This document shows, piece by piece, positions 5,825-13,377 of a stretch of 13,377 nt of DNA. This DNA comes from Gammaproteobacteria bacterium. GTDB taxonomy: Bacteria; Pseudomonadota; Gammaproteobacteria; Thiohalomonadales; Thiohalomonadaceae. The translations under genes and the position numbers were made by a program. Where the stretch lies: NCBI GenBank assembly GCA_015232955.1, contig JADFYS010000023.1, positions 1 through 13,377 on the forward strand, written 5' to 3'. The notes below the pieces were generated by a model, which was not told the DNA's origin, ran no database searches, and saw only the letters and a program-made list of their open reading frames with translations. Positions within the stretch are counted from its first letter, which is position 1, and the number at the start of each line of letters is the position of its first letter.

Positions 5825-7699
5825 GTGGTCTCTCGTGTCTGGCTGATTAAGGATCCGGTTCGGGAACGACGACTGTTTCGATTTCGTTCCATCCTCGCCG
5901 CCGTCGCTGCTGTGGTGATCACCTCCATTCTCATTCTGCGCCTCTACTTTCTTCAAGTTACCAACCACGAACACTACTCCACCCTCTCTGCCAATAACCG
6001 CTTAACCCTGCAGCCCATCGCCCCGACCCGGGGGATGATCTTCGACCGCCAAGGGGTGGTTATCGCTGAAAATGTCCCCTCCTTTACCCTCGAAATTGTG
6101 CGTGAACAGGTGAGCGACATGGAGATCACCCTTGAGGTGCTCTCCTCGCTCATCACCATCAGTGACGGCGATATCGAACGCTTTAAACGGGAAATGGGGC
6201 GAAAAAGGCGTTTCGACTCGGTGCCACTGCGCTTTAAGCTCACCGATGAAGAGGTCGCCATTATCGCGGTCAACAGCCACCACCTGCCGGGGGTAGAGGT
6301 CCACTCACGCCTGATTCGCCACTACCCCTTCGGCCAGCTAACTGCCCATACCCTCGGCTATGTGGGGCGGATCAGTGAACAGGAGTTGAGTCGCATCGAC
6401 CCGACAAACTATGCTGCGACGACCCATATCGGCAAACTCGGGGTAGAGAAGAGCCACGAAGCACTGCTCCATGGTGAGGTCGGTATGCAGCAGGTGGAGA
6501 CCAACGCCCGGGGAAGGGTGATTCGGGTGATTGAGCGAATTGAACCTTCTCCGGGGAAAAACCTCTACCTGAATATCGACCTGACCCTTCATCAGCGAGC
6601 ACTCACCGCCCTGGGCGATGAGCGGGGCGCTGTGGTGGCCATTGACCCCAATAATGGTGCTGTTCTCGCTCTGGTCAGCAACCCCGGATACGACAGCAAT
6701 CTCTTTGTGAACGGCATCAGTTACAGCGACTACAACACCCTGACAAGTTCCCCCTCCAAACCGCTCTTTAACCGCGCTCTGAAGGGGCAATATCCCCCCG
6801 GATCCACCGTGAAACCCTTTATCGGCTTAGCGGGTCTTGAGTTCAGCGTCATCACCCCTCGTCTCAAAACCTTCTGTCCGGGGTGGTACCAACTGGAAGG
6901 GAGTGATCACCGCTACCGGGACTGGAATCGCTGGGGACACGGTGCCACCACGCTCCATGATGCTATCGTCCAGTCGTGTGATGTCTTCTTCTACGATCTC
7001 TCCCTAAAACTGGGGATCGACCACATCTCGGACTATATGCACCAGTTTGGTTTCGGTACCTCTTCCGCCATCGACATTGGAGGGGATGTCCCGGGGCTGG
7101 TTCCAAGTCGGGAATGGAAAAAAACGGCGAAAAACGAGGGGTGGTTTCCCGGTGAGACCCTCAATACCGGTATCGGTCAGGGGTTCTTTCTCGCCACCCC
7201 TATACAGCTGGCCAATGCCGTTGCCACCCTTGCCAACAGCGGTATCCGTTACCAACCGCAGGTAGTTCGAGCCGTTGAAACTCAATCCAAGGAGGGGTAT
7301 CGACTCCTCCCCGGACAACGAGCGCAACCGACAACAGGGATCTCACCGCTAACACCGCTCAATCTGCAACGAATTCAGGAGGCGATGATCGCCGTCATTC
7401 ACAGTGATCAGGGCACTGCCCGCCGTATTAGTCACGGGATCCACTACACCATTGCCGGAAAGACCGGAACTTCACAGGTGTTTGGTCTGGGACAGGATGA
7501 GAAGTATGTCGCGGCCGATCTCGAGAAGCGGCTTCGTGACCACGCCCTATTTATCGCCTACGCCCCAGCAGACGCTCCCCAGATAGCGGTAGCGGTCATT
7601 GTCGAAAATGGTGGCGGTGGCGGCAGCACCGCAGCTCCGGTCGCAGCCGAGGTGATTCAGGCCTACCTCAACCCTATGACGGAGAGAGACGCACCATGA
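5825..7699 (+). CDS. mrdA: Penicillin-binding protein 2, elongasome D,D-transpeptidase
   Basis: PBP2 crosslinks new peptidoglycan during cell elongation and pairs with RodA. The 624 residues start with GTG directly after the mreD stop, and a G-rich ribosome site (GGGGG) lies about 10 bases upstream. The N-terminus LIKDPVRERRLFRFR and one membrane anchor (about residues 20-45) are typical. Next come the pedestal domain (PTRGMIFDRQGVVIAEN, GYVGRISEQEL) and the transpeptidase domain. Catalytic motifs are intact: S327-TVK with Lys330, SCD at 384-386, and KTGTS at 546-550, close to the E. coli positions (Ser330). In E. coli, rsfS and rlmH precede mrdA; here mreD does, so mreBCD and mrdAB form one unit. 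The stop overlaps an 8-codon ORF that leads into rodA. Confidence 0.98.
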   Translation: MVSRVWLIKDPVRERRLFRFRSILAAVAAVVITSILILRLYFLQVTNHEHYSTLSANNRLTLQPIAPTRGMIFDRQGVVIAENVPSFTLEIVREQVSDMEITLEVLSSLITISDGDIERFKREMGRKRRFDSVPLRFKLTDEEVAIIAVNSHHLPGVEVHSRLIRHYPFGQLTAHTLGYVGRISEQELSRIDPTNYAATTHIGKLGVEKSHEALLHGEVGMQQVETNARGRVIRVIERIEPSPGKNLYLNIDLTLHQRALTALGDERGAVVAIDPNNGAVLALVSNPGYDSNLFVNGISYSDYNTLTSSPSKPLFNRALKGQYPPGSTVKPFIGLAGLEFSVITPRLKTFCPGWYQLEGSDHRYRDWNRWGHGATTLHDAIVQSCDVFFYDLSLKLGIDHISDYMHQFGFGTSSAIDIGGDVPGLVPSREWKKTAKNEGWFPGETLNTGIGQGFFLATPIQLANAVATLANSGIRYQPQVVRAVETQSKEGYRLLPGQRAQPTTGISPLTPLNLQRIQEAMIAVIHSDQGTARRISHGIHYTIAGKTGTSQVFGLGQDEKYVAADLEKRLRDHALFIAYAPADAPQIAVAVIVENGGGGGSTAAPVAAEVIQAYLNPMTERDAP

Positions 7700-7722
7700 C
7701 CCTACCGGTTCACCTAAAATGA
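7696..7722 (+). CDS. Possible 8-codon bridging ORF between mrdA and rodA
   Basis: The ATG at 7696-7698 overlaps the mrdA stop as ATGA. The frame reads MTLPVHLK and stops at TGA (7720-7722), which overlaps the rodA start codon (7719-7721), again as ATGA. A purine-rich site, GGAGAGAG at 7681-7688, precedes the first ATG at a workable distance, whereas rodA has no visible ribosome site of its own. The arrangement looks like a relay for translation re-initiation that couples rodA to mrdA. The peptide itself is unlikely to have a function. Confidence 0.35.
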   Translation: MTLPVHLK

Positions 7723-8828
7723 GGCTAGCCTCTGCAGAAGACTTTATTCAGCAGCGGCTCCACCTCGATCTGTTACTACTGCTACAGCTGCTGCTTCTCT
7801 CTGCGGTCGGACTGCTGGTGCTCTATAGCGCATCCAACCAAGATATGGAGATGATTCAGAAGCAGGTCAGCCGTCTCGCCCTCGCCTTTTTGGTGATGGT
7901 GCTGCTGGCACAGATCCCCCCCGCCGCACTCCAGCGCTGGAGTCTATCGATCTTTACCTTCGCCACCATCCTCCTCATGCTCGTCCTTCTTCTCGGCACC
8001 ATCGGCAAGGGGGCACAACGCTGGTTGGATTTAGGTCTAGTTCGTCTCCAGCCATCGGAGTTTATGAAGTTGGCAGTTCCGATGGTCATCGCGTGGTATC
8101 TCCACGAAAAGCCGCTCCCACCGTGGGGACGACATACTCTGGTGAGCGCCCTCTTCTGCCTGCTTCCTACACTCCTTATCCTTAAACAGCCCGACCTCGG
8201 TACCGCCCTCCTGATCGCCAGCTCCGGGGTGTTTGTCCTCCTCTTCGCCGGTCTGCAGTGGCATTTGATTGGCGTACTCTCCCTCCTGCTGCTCCCCTCG
8301 GTCTACCTCTTCTGGATCTTCGGGATGCACGATTATCAGCGACAGCGGGTGATGACCCTGTTTAACCCCGAAAGTGACCCCCTCGGCAGTGGTTACCACA
8401 TCATTCAATCCAAGATCGCCATCGGCTCCGGGGGTGTTTTTGGCAAGGGGTGGCTCAACGGAACCCAGTCCCACCTCGAATTCCTCCCTGAGCGCCACAC
8501 CGACTTCATTTTTGCCGTCTTTTGTGAGGAGTTCGGCCTATTTGGAGTGATCCTCCTCCTGATTCTCTACCTCACCATCGTCCTTCGCGGCCTCTACATC
8601 GCAAGTCAGGCCCAGACGACCTTTGCCCGCCTGCTTGGGGGCGCCCTCGCCATGACTTTTCTTATCTATGTCTCGGTCAATATCGGAATGGTGATCGGCC
8701 TCCTCCCGGTGGTCGGGCTGCCTCTGCCTCTTATTAGCTATGGTGGCAGTTCGATCGTGACCTTGATGGCCTCTTTCGGTATCCTTATGTCCATCCACAC
8801 TCACCGTAAACTACTGACCAATGCCTAA
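7719..8828 (+). CDS. mrdB: RodA, SEDS-family peptidoglycan glycosyltransferase
   Basis: RodA polymerises lipid II into glycan strands during elongation and forms a complex with PBP2. The 369 residues match E. coli RodA (370), and about ten membrane segments are visible. SEDS signatures are GKGAQRWLDLG, LQPSEFMKLA, LKQPDLGTALL, GSGYHIIQSKIAIGSGG, FLPERHTDFIF and LPLPLISYGGSS. The catalytic aspartate in HTDF is residue 262, the same number as in E. coli. The ATG at 7719 lies 19 bases after the mrdA stop and has no clear ribosome site; it overlaps the stop of a tiny ORF that starts inside the mrdA stop. The end of the gene overlaps mltB by eight bases. Confidence 0.98.
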   Translation: MRLASAEDFIQQRLHLDLLLLLQLLLLSAVGLLVLYSASNQDMEMIQKQVSRLALAFLVMVLLAQIPPAALQRWSLSIFTFATILLMLVLLLGTIGKGAQRWLDLGLVRLQPSEFMKLAVPMVIAWYLHEKPLPPWGRHTLVSALFCLLPTLLILKQPDLGTALLIASSGVFVLLFAGLQWHLIGVLSLLLLPSVYLFWIFGMHDYQRQRVMTLFNPESDPLGSGYHIIQSKIAIGSGGVFGKGWLNGTQSHLEFLPERHTDFIFAVFCEEFGLFGVILLLILYLTIVLRGLYIASQAQTTFARLLGGALAMTFLIYVSVNIGMVIGLLPVVGLPLPLISYGGSSIVTLMASFGILMSIHTHRKLLTNA

Positions 8829-9906
8829 ACCATCCCCAGCCACCACTTCCGCTTCACCCACGAACCCTCTGCTCCCGCGACGCCTGTTGCCGTTTCCGGG
8901 TTCATTGTTTAACTTTGCGTGGCTCCTCCCCCTGATCATTCTCACACTTCCCCTGCGGATCGATGCCGCTCCCCAGAGCTCCATCGCCCGGGAAGATGTG
9001 TTGCAGTTTATCGATGAGATGGTCAACCGCCATCAGTTCGACGCGGAACAGCTACAGCAGCTCTTCTCACAAGCGCGATATCAGCAGAAGATCATCGACG
9101 CCATCTCCCGCCCCGCTGAAGGGAAAGATTGGTACCAGTACCGCCCCATATTTCTCAACCAGAAACGGATTACAGAGGGGGTGGCGTTTTTACGGCAGCA
9201 GCGCGAGACACTGCAGCGGGCGGAAGAGAAGTTTGGGGTTCCTCCCGAGATTATCACCGCAATTATCGGTGTCGAGACCCGCTACGGACAACATAGCGGC
9301 AGCTACCGGGTGATTGACGCCCTCTCTACCCTCGCCTTTGCCTACCCCAAACGGGCCCCCTTCTTTCGCAAACAGCTGGAACAGTATCTGTTAATGGCAA
9401 GAGAGGAGCAGTTGCAGCCACTCCAGCTCAAAGGCTCCTACGCCGGGGCGATGGGGATGCCGCAGTTTATCCCCGGTAGTTTTCGCGAGTACGCCATCGA
9501 TTTTGATGGCAACGGCCACCGCGACCTGTGGCAGAGTGTAGAGGATGTCATTGGCAGTGTCGCCAACTACTTCAAACGCCATCAGTGGCGACAGGGAGGT
9601 GCAGTTGCCGTTCGCGCCAAGGTGGCAGACAACCTCCACCTCCCCCTGCTTGAGAAGGGGTATCAACCCTCAATCCCGGTCAACCAGCTCCAACGCTTCG
9701 GGGTGATCCCCACCTGGACCATCCCCCCCAAGGGGGAAGATGTCGCCCTGATCGCCCTCAAACAGCAACAGGGTGAGGAGCACTGGGTCGTCTTCGACAA
9801 CTTCTATGTCATCACCCGGTACAACCATAGCCCGCTCTACGCAATGGCAGTTTTCCAGCTGAGTGAAGCGATCCGTTCAGCCGCAACGCTCACTGTTGTA
9901 CAATAG
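8821..9906 (+). CDS. mltB: Membrane-bound/periplasmic lytic murein transglycosylase B
   Basis: MltB cleaves the glycan strand between MurNAc and GlcNAc to give 1,6-anhydro ends, making room for new material. The 361 residues include a Pro/Ser-rich start, a hydrophobic segment at about 29-45, and RIDAAPQ, a likely signal peptidase I site near residue 49. I see no lipobox, so unlike E. coli MltB it may be a soluble periplasmic enzyme. The catalytic Glu is E152 in IIGVETRYGQ. AGAMGMPQFIPGSF and the loop DFDGNGHRDLW, equivalent to the EF-hand-like site of Slt35, are present. The start overlaps the end of rodA by eight bases. A later in-frame TTG at 8887 (residue 23) would give a more usual signal peptide, so the start is not certain. 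Confidence 0.93.
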   Translation: MPKPSPATTSASPTNPLLPRRLLPFPGSLFNFAWLLPLIILTLPLRIDAAPQSSIAREDVLQFIDEMVNRHQFDAEQLQQLFSQARYQQKIIDAISRPAEGKDWYQYRPIFLNQKRITEGVAFLRQQRETLQRAEEKFGVPPEIITAIIGVETRYGQHSGSYRVIDALSTLAFAYPKRAPFFRKQLEQYLLMAREEQLQPLQLKGSYAGAMGMPQFIPGSFREYAIDFDGNGHRDLWQSVEDVIGSVANYFKRHQWRQGGAVAVRAKVADNLHLPLLEKGYQPSIPVNQLQRFGVIPTWTIPPKGEDVALIALKQQQGEEHWVVFDNFYVITRYNHSPLYAMAVFQLSEAIRSAATLTVVQ

Positions 9907-9910
9907 AGCA

Positions 9911-10942
9911 ATGCATCCCCTTCGCCCCAGCCTCCTCCCCCTTCCATTTCTTCTCCTTGCGGCTTGTAGCACCCTCCCCCCTGCTCCACCAGAGGTAGAG
10001 TCGAGAGATGGTCCTGGCTCCACCGCCTACAGCGACCCCGGCGAGTTAGAGCCGATCTATGAACCCTTTAGTCCAAAGGGAAACATGGAGAGTTATGAGG
10101 TCGATGGTCAGATCTATCAGGTTCTGAAAGATAATCGGGGCTTCATTCAGGAGGGGGTCGCATCCTGGTATGGGAGCAAGTTCCATGGAAGAGAGACCTC
10201 CAACGGTGAACGCTACGATATGTACGCCATGAGTGGCGCCCATAAGCAGCTTCCACTCCCCACCTATCTCCGGGTGACCAACCTCGAAAATGGCAGAAGT
10301 ACCATCATCCGCGTCAACGACCGCGGCCCCTTTGTCAAAAACAGGATCGTCGATCTCTCCTATGCCGCGGCGATCCGACTCGGATTTGCTGATCAGGGAA
10401 CGACCCGGGTTCGCCTTGAAGCGATCACCACCCCAACCCAGCCACTGGTGACGACCCCCCCTCCAGAGCCGGTGCCCCTTGCTGCCGATGGGAGTGTGAT
10501 TACCGCCGCCAAACTGGAGAACAGCACACCTGTGGTCACCCCTCTGGTTGATGACAGCAGCTCAATCCCCGCCAACCGGGATCCTCTCCTAGGCGAATCA
10601 GAAACCGCCTCTAGCCCCACAACAGTAACGGAGGTGACCACAGAGTCCCCCCCGGTTACACCTTCACCGTCCGCGACTGGCCCGACAGCAGATGGGATCC
10701 CCTCCCCCCCTTATCCATTCCATCTCCAGGCAGGGGCGTTTAGCAGTCAGGAGAATGCCGAAAAGATAAGACAGCTGATCTCGGATCTCAAAATAGGGCC
10801 GGTCTCCATCCTCGAGCCCCCCTCTGCCGACACCACCGTCTACCGCGTCCGCATCGGCCCTTTTCAAGACGAGCAGCAGCTTTTGAAAACACAAGAGAAC
10901 CTTGGAGCCATTGGGGTCACCTCATCCCGGGTTATCCCCTAA
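9911..10942 (+). CDS. rlpA: RlpA, septal-ring lytic transglycosylase lipoprotein
   Basis: RlpA is an outer-membrane lipoprotein. In Pseudomonas aeruginosa it cleaves denuded glycan (without stem peptides) and helps separate daughter cells. The 343 residues begin with a lipoprotein signal ending LLAAC (Cys19). A double-psi beta-barrel domain lies at about residues 75-168. The residues known to matter in Pseudomonas (E120, H131, D157) are seen as E100 in NGE, H111 in AHK and D137 in VNDRGPF, with identical spacing. A Pro/Thr/Ser-rich linker of about 95 residues follows, then a SPOR domain from about 270 (FHLQAGAFSS) to the end, which binds denuded septal glycan. I prefer the ATG at 9911, four bases after the mltB stop, over a GTG at 9863, because it yields the proper lipoprotein signal. 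Confidence 0.96.
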   Translation: MHPLRPSLLPLPFLLLAACSTLPPAPPEVESRDGPGSTAYSDPGELEPIYEPFSPKGNMESYEVDGQIYQVLKDNRGFIQEGVASWYGSKFHGRETSNGERYDMYAMSGAHKQLPLPTYLRVTNLENGRSTIIRVNDRGPFVKNRIVDLSYAAAIRLGFADQGTTRVRLEAITTPTQPLVTTPPPEPVPLAADGSVITAAKLENSTPVVTPLVDDSSSIPANRDPLLGESETASSPTTVTEVTTESPPVTPSPSATGPTADGIPSPPYPFHLQAGAFSSQENAEKIRQLISDLKIGPVSILEPPSADTTVYRVRIGPFQDEQQLLKTQENLGAIGVTSSRVIP

Positions 10943-10991
10943 CTTATAACTCTATAACACTCCCTACAACCACTATTGAAATAGAGATACT

Positions 10992-12128
10992 ATGCTGAAA
11001 TCGATACTCTTTCTCCTCTTCACGATCTTCCCCCTCTCCAGCGCAACGGCTGCCCCCAAAGTCACCCCCTCCCCGCCACGACCCGCGGCAACCAGTTACA
11101 TTATGATCGATGCCCTGAGCGGCCAGACCATCACCGAAAAACAGAGTCACAAACGGCTTGAACCCGCCAGCCTGACCAAAATCATGACCGGCTATGTCAT
11201 CTTCTATGAGCTCCACAGCGGTCAAATTTCACTGAGCGACGATGTGCTGATCAGTAGCAAGGCGTGGAAAACCCCCGGCTCAAAAATGTTTATCGAAGTG
11301 GATAAGCGGGTGACCGTCGAAAATCTAATCAAAGGGATGGTCATTCAGTCGGGCAATGATGCCAGTGTCGCTCTGGCAGAGCATGTCGCAGGAAGTGAAG
11401 ACTCTTTCGCCTCCCTCATGAATCAACACGCAGCCGAACTGGGAATGAAGGATAGCCACTTCATGAACAGCACCGGACTTCCCGCTGAGAACCACTACAC
11501 CACCGCCTATGACATGGCGCTACTCGCCCGCGCCCTCATTAGCAACTTCCCGGAAGAGTACAACTGGTACTCCCAAAAAGAGTACACCTTTAACAAAATT
11601 ACCCAGAAAAACCGCAATAAACTACTCTTTAATGACGAAACCGTCGACGGAATCAAGACCGGACACACCGAGGCTGCGGGTTACTGCCTGGTCTCTTCTG
11701 CCCTACGGGATGAGATGCGACTGATCACCGTAGTCATGGGCGCCAGTAGCAGTCGCAGCAGAGCACAAGAGAGCCAGAAGCTGCTCAATTTCGGCTTCCG
11801 CTTTTATGAATCGCACCGACTCTACAGCCCGCAGCAGACCCTTAAAGAGGTCCGTGTCTGGAAGGGATCCCAAGAGCAGATCTCCCTGGGTCTCGATCAA
11901 GAGATGATCGTCACCCTTCCTCGGGGCGAGTATGAAAATCTCGAAGCGTCGATCTCGGTCGAGAAGACACTCATCGCCCCTATCGCCGCCGGAGATCGCG
12001 TGGGAACGGTCATCCTCCAACTCAACGGCGAACAGATTAAGAGCCTGCCCCTTATCGCTCTGCAGAGTGTTACCGAAGGGGGGATCTTTCAGAAGATCAA
12101 AGATCACATCCTGATGCTGTTTGAATAG
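10992..12128 (+). CDS. dacC: D-alanyl-D-alanine carboxypeptidase, PBP5/6 type
   Basis: This enzyme removes the terminal D-Ala from pentapeptide stems in the periplasm and so limits crosslinking. The 378 residues have a signal peptide ending near TAAPKV. Active-site motifs are S60-LTK (Lys63), SGN at 120-122 and KTG at 222-224. The C-terminal domain follows, with a final amphipathic helix (FQKIKDHILMLFE) that anchors PBP5-type enzymes to the inner membrane. I could not separate dacA from dacC; the symbol is the common one for this locus outside the enterics. The gene starts 49 bases after rlpA, and the gap contains two TATAAC hexamers (10945-10950, 10953-10958) that might be -10 elements, but no good -35 is seen. 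AGAG lies about seven bases before the ATG. Confidence 0.96.
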   Translation: MLKSILFLLFTIFPLSSATAAPKVTPSPPRPAATSYIMIDALSGQTITEKQSHKRLEPASLTKIMTGYVIFYELHSGQISLSDDVLISSKAWKTPGSKMFIEVDKRVTVENLIKGMVIQSGNDASVALAEHVAGSEDSFASLMNQHAAELGMKDSHFMNSTGLPAENHYTTAYDMALLARALISNFPEEYNWYSQKEYTFNKITQKNRNKLLFNDETVDGIKTGHTEAAGYCLVSSALRDEMRLITVVMGASSSRSRAQESQKLLNFGFRFYESHRLYSPQQTLKEVRVWKGSQEQISLGLDQEMIVTLPRGEYENLEASISVEKTLIAPIAAGDRVGTVILQLNGEQIKSLPLIALQSVTEGGIFQKIKDHILMLFE

Positions 12129-12137
12129 GAACCCGAG

Positions 12138-12986
12138 ATGACAGTCTTTCTTAATGGCGCTTACCTCCCTCTGGCGGAGGCCAAAATATCGGTTCTGGAT
12201 CGCGGATTTATCTTCAGTGATGGCGTCTATGAGGTGATTCCGATCTACAACGGTCGCCTTTTTCGTCTTCACCAACACCTGCAGCGACTGCAACAGAGTC
12301 TGAACGGGATCCGCCTTGACCCGCCTCTCTCCCCAGAAGCGTGGCAAGAGATCCTGACCACACTCGTCGCCAAGAACGGCGGTGGTGACCTCTCGCTCTA
12401 CCTCCAGATCACCCGTGGTCCCGCCCCCAGAGACCACCGTTTTCCGGAAAAAACAGAGCCGACTCTATTTGCCATGACGCAACCCCTCCCTCCAATACAG
12501 GGGACAAAAGGGATCGCTGCCATCACCGTTGAGGATATTCGCTGGAAACTGTGTCAGATTAAATCCATCGCCCTCCTCCCCAATATCCTCCTCCGGCAGC
12601 AAGCGGTTGATGAGGGGTGTGGGGAGGCGATCATGATTCGCGACAATGAAGTTACAGAGGGGGCTGCGAGCAACCTCTTTCTGGTCAACAGTGGCGTCGT
12701 AATGACCCCACCAAACTCAAACCTGATTCTCCCCGGAATCACCCGCGACATCGTGATCGAACTCTGCCAGAGGCACCAGATCCCTTATGAAGTCAGAGCA
12801 ATAGATCGTGATGAACTCCACCACGCCGAAGAGATCTGGGTTACCAGCTCAACAAAAGAGCTGGTCCCTGTCACCGCACTCAACCACACCCCTGTAGGCG
12901 ACGGCAACCCCGGACCTCGCTGGCAACAGTTATCGACACTCTACCAGCAATATAAACAGTCATTTATCCGAGGAGAAGCCGATTGA
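12138..12986 (+). CDS. dat: D-amino acid aminotransferase (PLP fold type IV)
   Basis: The enzyme moves the amino group between D-amino acids and 2-oxo acids, typically D-Ala plus 2-oxoglutarate to pyruvate plus D-Glu. The 282 residues align closely in numbering with Bacillus D-amino acid transaminase. The PLP lysine is K142 in QIKSIALLPN and the partner Glu is E174 in EVTEGAASN, with the same 32-residue spacing. The residues that hold the substrate carboxylate are Y31 in DGVYEV, and R98 and H100 in PRDHRFP. These favour D-amino acid specificity over branched-chain transaminase or aminodeoxychorismate lyase, which share the fold. It lies nine bases after dacC with AGGA as ribosome site. No signal peptide is present, so it is cytoplasmic. 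It probably recycles or supplies D-Ala and D-Glu for wall precursors. Confidence 0.94.
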   Translation: MTVFLNGAYLPLAEAKISVLDRGFIFSDGVYEVIPIYNGRLFRLHQHLQRLQQSLNGIRLDPPLSPEAWQEILTTLVAKNGGGDLSLYLQITRGPAPRDHRFPEKTEPTLFAMTQPLPPIQGTKGIAAITVEDIRWKLCQIKSIALLPNILLRQQAVDEGCGEAIMIRDNEVTEGAASNLFLVNSGVVMTPPNSNLILPGITRDIVIELCQRHQIPYEVRAIDRDELHHAEEIWVTSSTKELVPVTALNHTPVGDGNPGPRWQQLSTLYQQYKQSFIRGEAD

Positions 12987-13291
12987 TGAGCACCCCGGTC
13001 GATAGCGTGGTCACCCCACAACAGAGCGATGAAGAGACGCTCTTCGAGTTCCCCTGTCAATTCCCAATCAAAGCGATGGGGGCAAAAGCGGAGGGTGACT
13101 TTGAACAACTCATCACCTCAATTATCGAGAAACATGTCCCTAACCTCAAAAGTGAATCGGTCAAAACGAGAGAGAGTAAAAATGGCAACTACGCCGCAGT
13201 TACCGTCACCATCACCGCAACCAGCAAGCAGCAGCTTGACAACATCTACCTGGAACTTAATGGCCAGAAAGAGGTATTAATGACCCTGTAA
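12986..13291 (+). CDS. ybeD: YbeD-like DUF493 family protein
   Basis: The protein has 101 residues and belongs to the DUF493/YbeD family, small cytoplasmic proteins with an ACT-like alpha/beta fold; their function is not settled. The family pattern is visible as FEFPCQFPIKAMG, DFEQLITSIIEKHVP and the C-terminal GNYAAVTVTITATSKQQLDNIYLEL. The ATG at 12986 shares one base with the dat stop (TGATG). A TTG codon directly before it (12983) is a possible start but less likely. GAGGAG about ten bases upstream is the ribosome site. In E. coli ybeD lies between dacA and lipB, so its place here is conserved. lipB would be expected next, but the window ends 86 bases later without reaching it. Confidence 0.93.
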   Translation: MSTPVDSVVTPQQSDEETLFEFPCQFPIKAMGAKAEGDFEQLITSIIEKHVPNLKSESVKTRESKNGNYAAVTVTITATSKQQLDNIYLELNGQKEVLMTL

Positions 13292-13296
13292 GCGAC

Positions 13297-13377
13297 CAGT
13301 GTCATTAAGTTAAGGGTGGGGATGTCCGCTACCCGATTGGCGGGACGCCGTAAACCCGTCCATGGGGGATTGATAAC
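13297..13377. repeat. Candidate dispersed intergenic repeat (incomplete at window edge)
   Basis: After ybeD the DNA is non-coding and rich in small inverted repeats. GGCG-gga-CGCC lies at 13339-13349, CCC paired with GGG across 13355-13368, and GTCCGC at 13324-13329 is nearly complementary to GCGGGAC at 13340-13346. The segment around CGGGACGCCGTAAACCCGTC resembles repeated intergenic elements I recall from gammaproteobacterial genomes. The part at 13297-13314 (CAGTGTCATTAAGTTAAG) could be the end of a mobile element. Both ideas rest on memory and form, and only one copy is in the window. Confidence 0.35.

Noticed and set aside
9863..9910. Earlier rlpA start (GTG at 9863)
   Set aside because: It would put 16 polar residues before a canonical lipoprotein signal and overlap mltB by 44 bases.
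11703..12437. Minus-strand ORF of 244 codons
   Set aside because: Antisense to the 3' part of dacC and the 5' part of dat, both with intact motifs. Long antisense frames are common in GC-rich genes.
13292..13377. Start of lipB
   Set aside because: No open frame with LipB-like sequence and no start with ribosome site is visible before the window ends.

Overview
The window looks like chromosomal DNA of a Gammaproteobacterium. The gene order (mreBCD, pbp2/rodA, mltB, rlpA, PBP5-type carboxypeptidase, D-amino acid transaminase, ybeD-like) and the strong protein matches to gammaproteobacterial families support this. Base composition is moderately GC-rich. I cannot name a genus from the sequence alone; a free-living or symbiotic environmental lineage is only a guess.

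Left part (1-2957, minus strand): gatB, the B subunit of the tRNA-dependent amidotransferase, overlaps by ATGA with a small unrecognised lipoprotein gene. After 45 bases comes a PhnD/SsuA-type periplasmic binding protein. It overlaps by ATGA with the start of a membrane protein cut by the window edge, which has one membrane segment and then the start of a periplasmic region, as in sensor kinases or cyclases. No ABC transporter genes accompany the binding protein, so a ligand-sensing pair is the likely reading.

Middle (about 2892-3304): a divergent control region. A good minus-strand promoter (3084-3112) serves gatB through a leader of about 185 bases, which holds a possible 49-codon leader ORF and an imperfect hairpin. 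The part nearer mreB is AT-rich and has three similar AATTAAC-like boxes. gatC and gatA, which sit here in Pseudomonas, are not present.

Right part (3305-13291, plus strand): a compact cell-wall elongation cluster. MreB, MreC and MreD form the cytoskeletal and membrane scaffold. PBP2 (mrdA) and RodA (mrdB) are the transpeptidase and glycosyltransferase of the elongasome. MltB and RlpA are lytic transglycosylases, and DacC-type PBP5 trims pentapeptides and releases D-alanine. A D-amino acid transaminase with the diagnostic Y31/R98/H100 residues can interconvert D-Ala and D-Glu, and a YbeD-like DUF493 protein closes the cluster. Catalytic residues are intact throughout. Most genes overlap or lie within a few bases of each other. 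The largest gaps are mreB-mreC (a hairpin, and no normal start codon for the full mreC N-terminus) and rlpA-dacC.

Right end (13292-13377): non-coding DNA with several short inverted repeats that resembles a dispersed intergenic repeat, cut by the window edge.

No clearly new system is visible. The most interesting points are the missing mreC start codon, an 8-codon ORF bridging mrdA and rodA, the leader of gatB separated from gatCA, the binding protein/sensor pair, and the terminal repeat.
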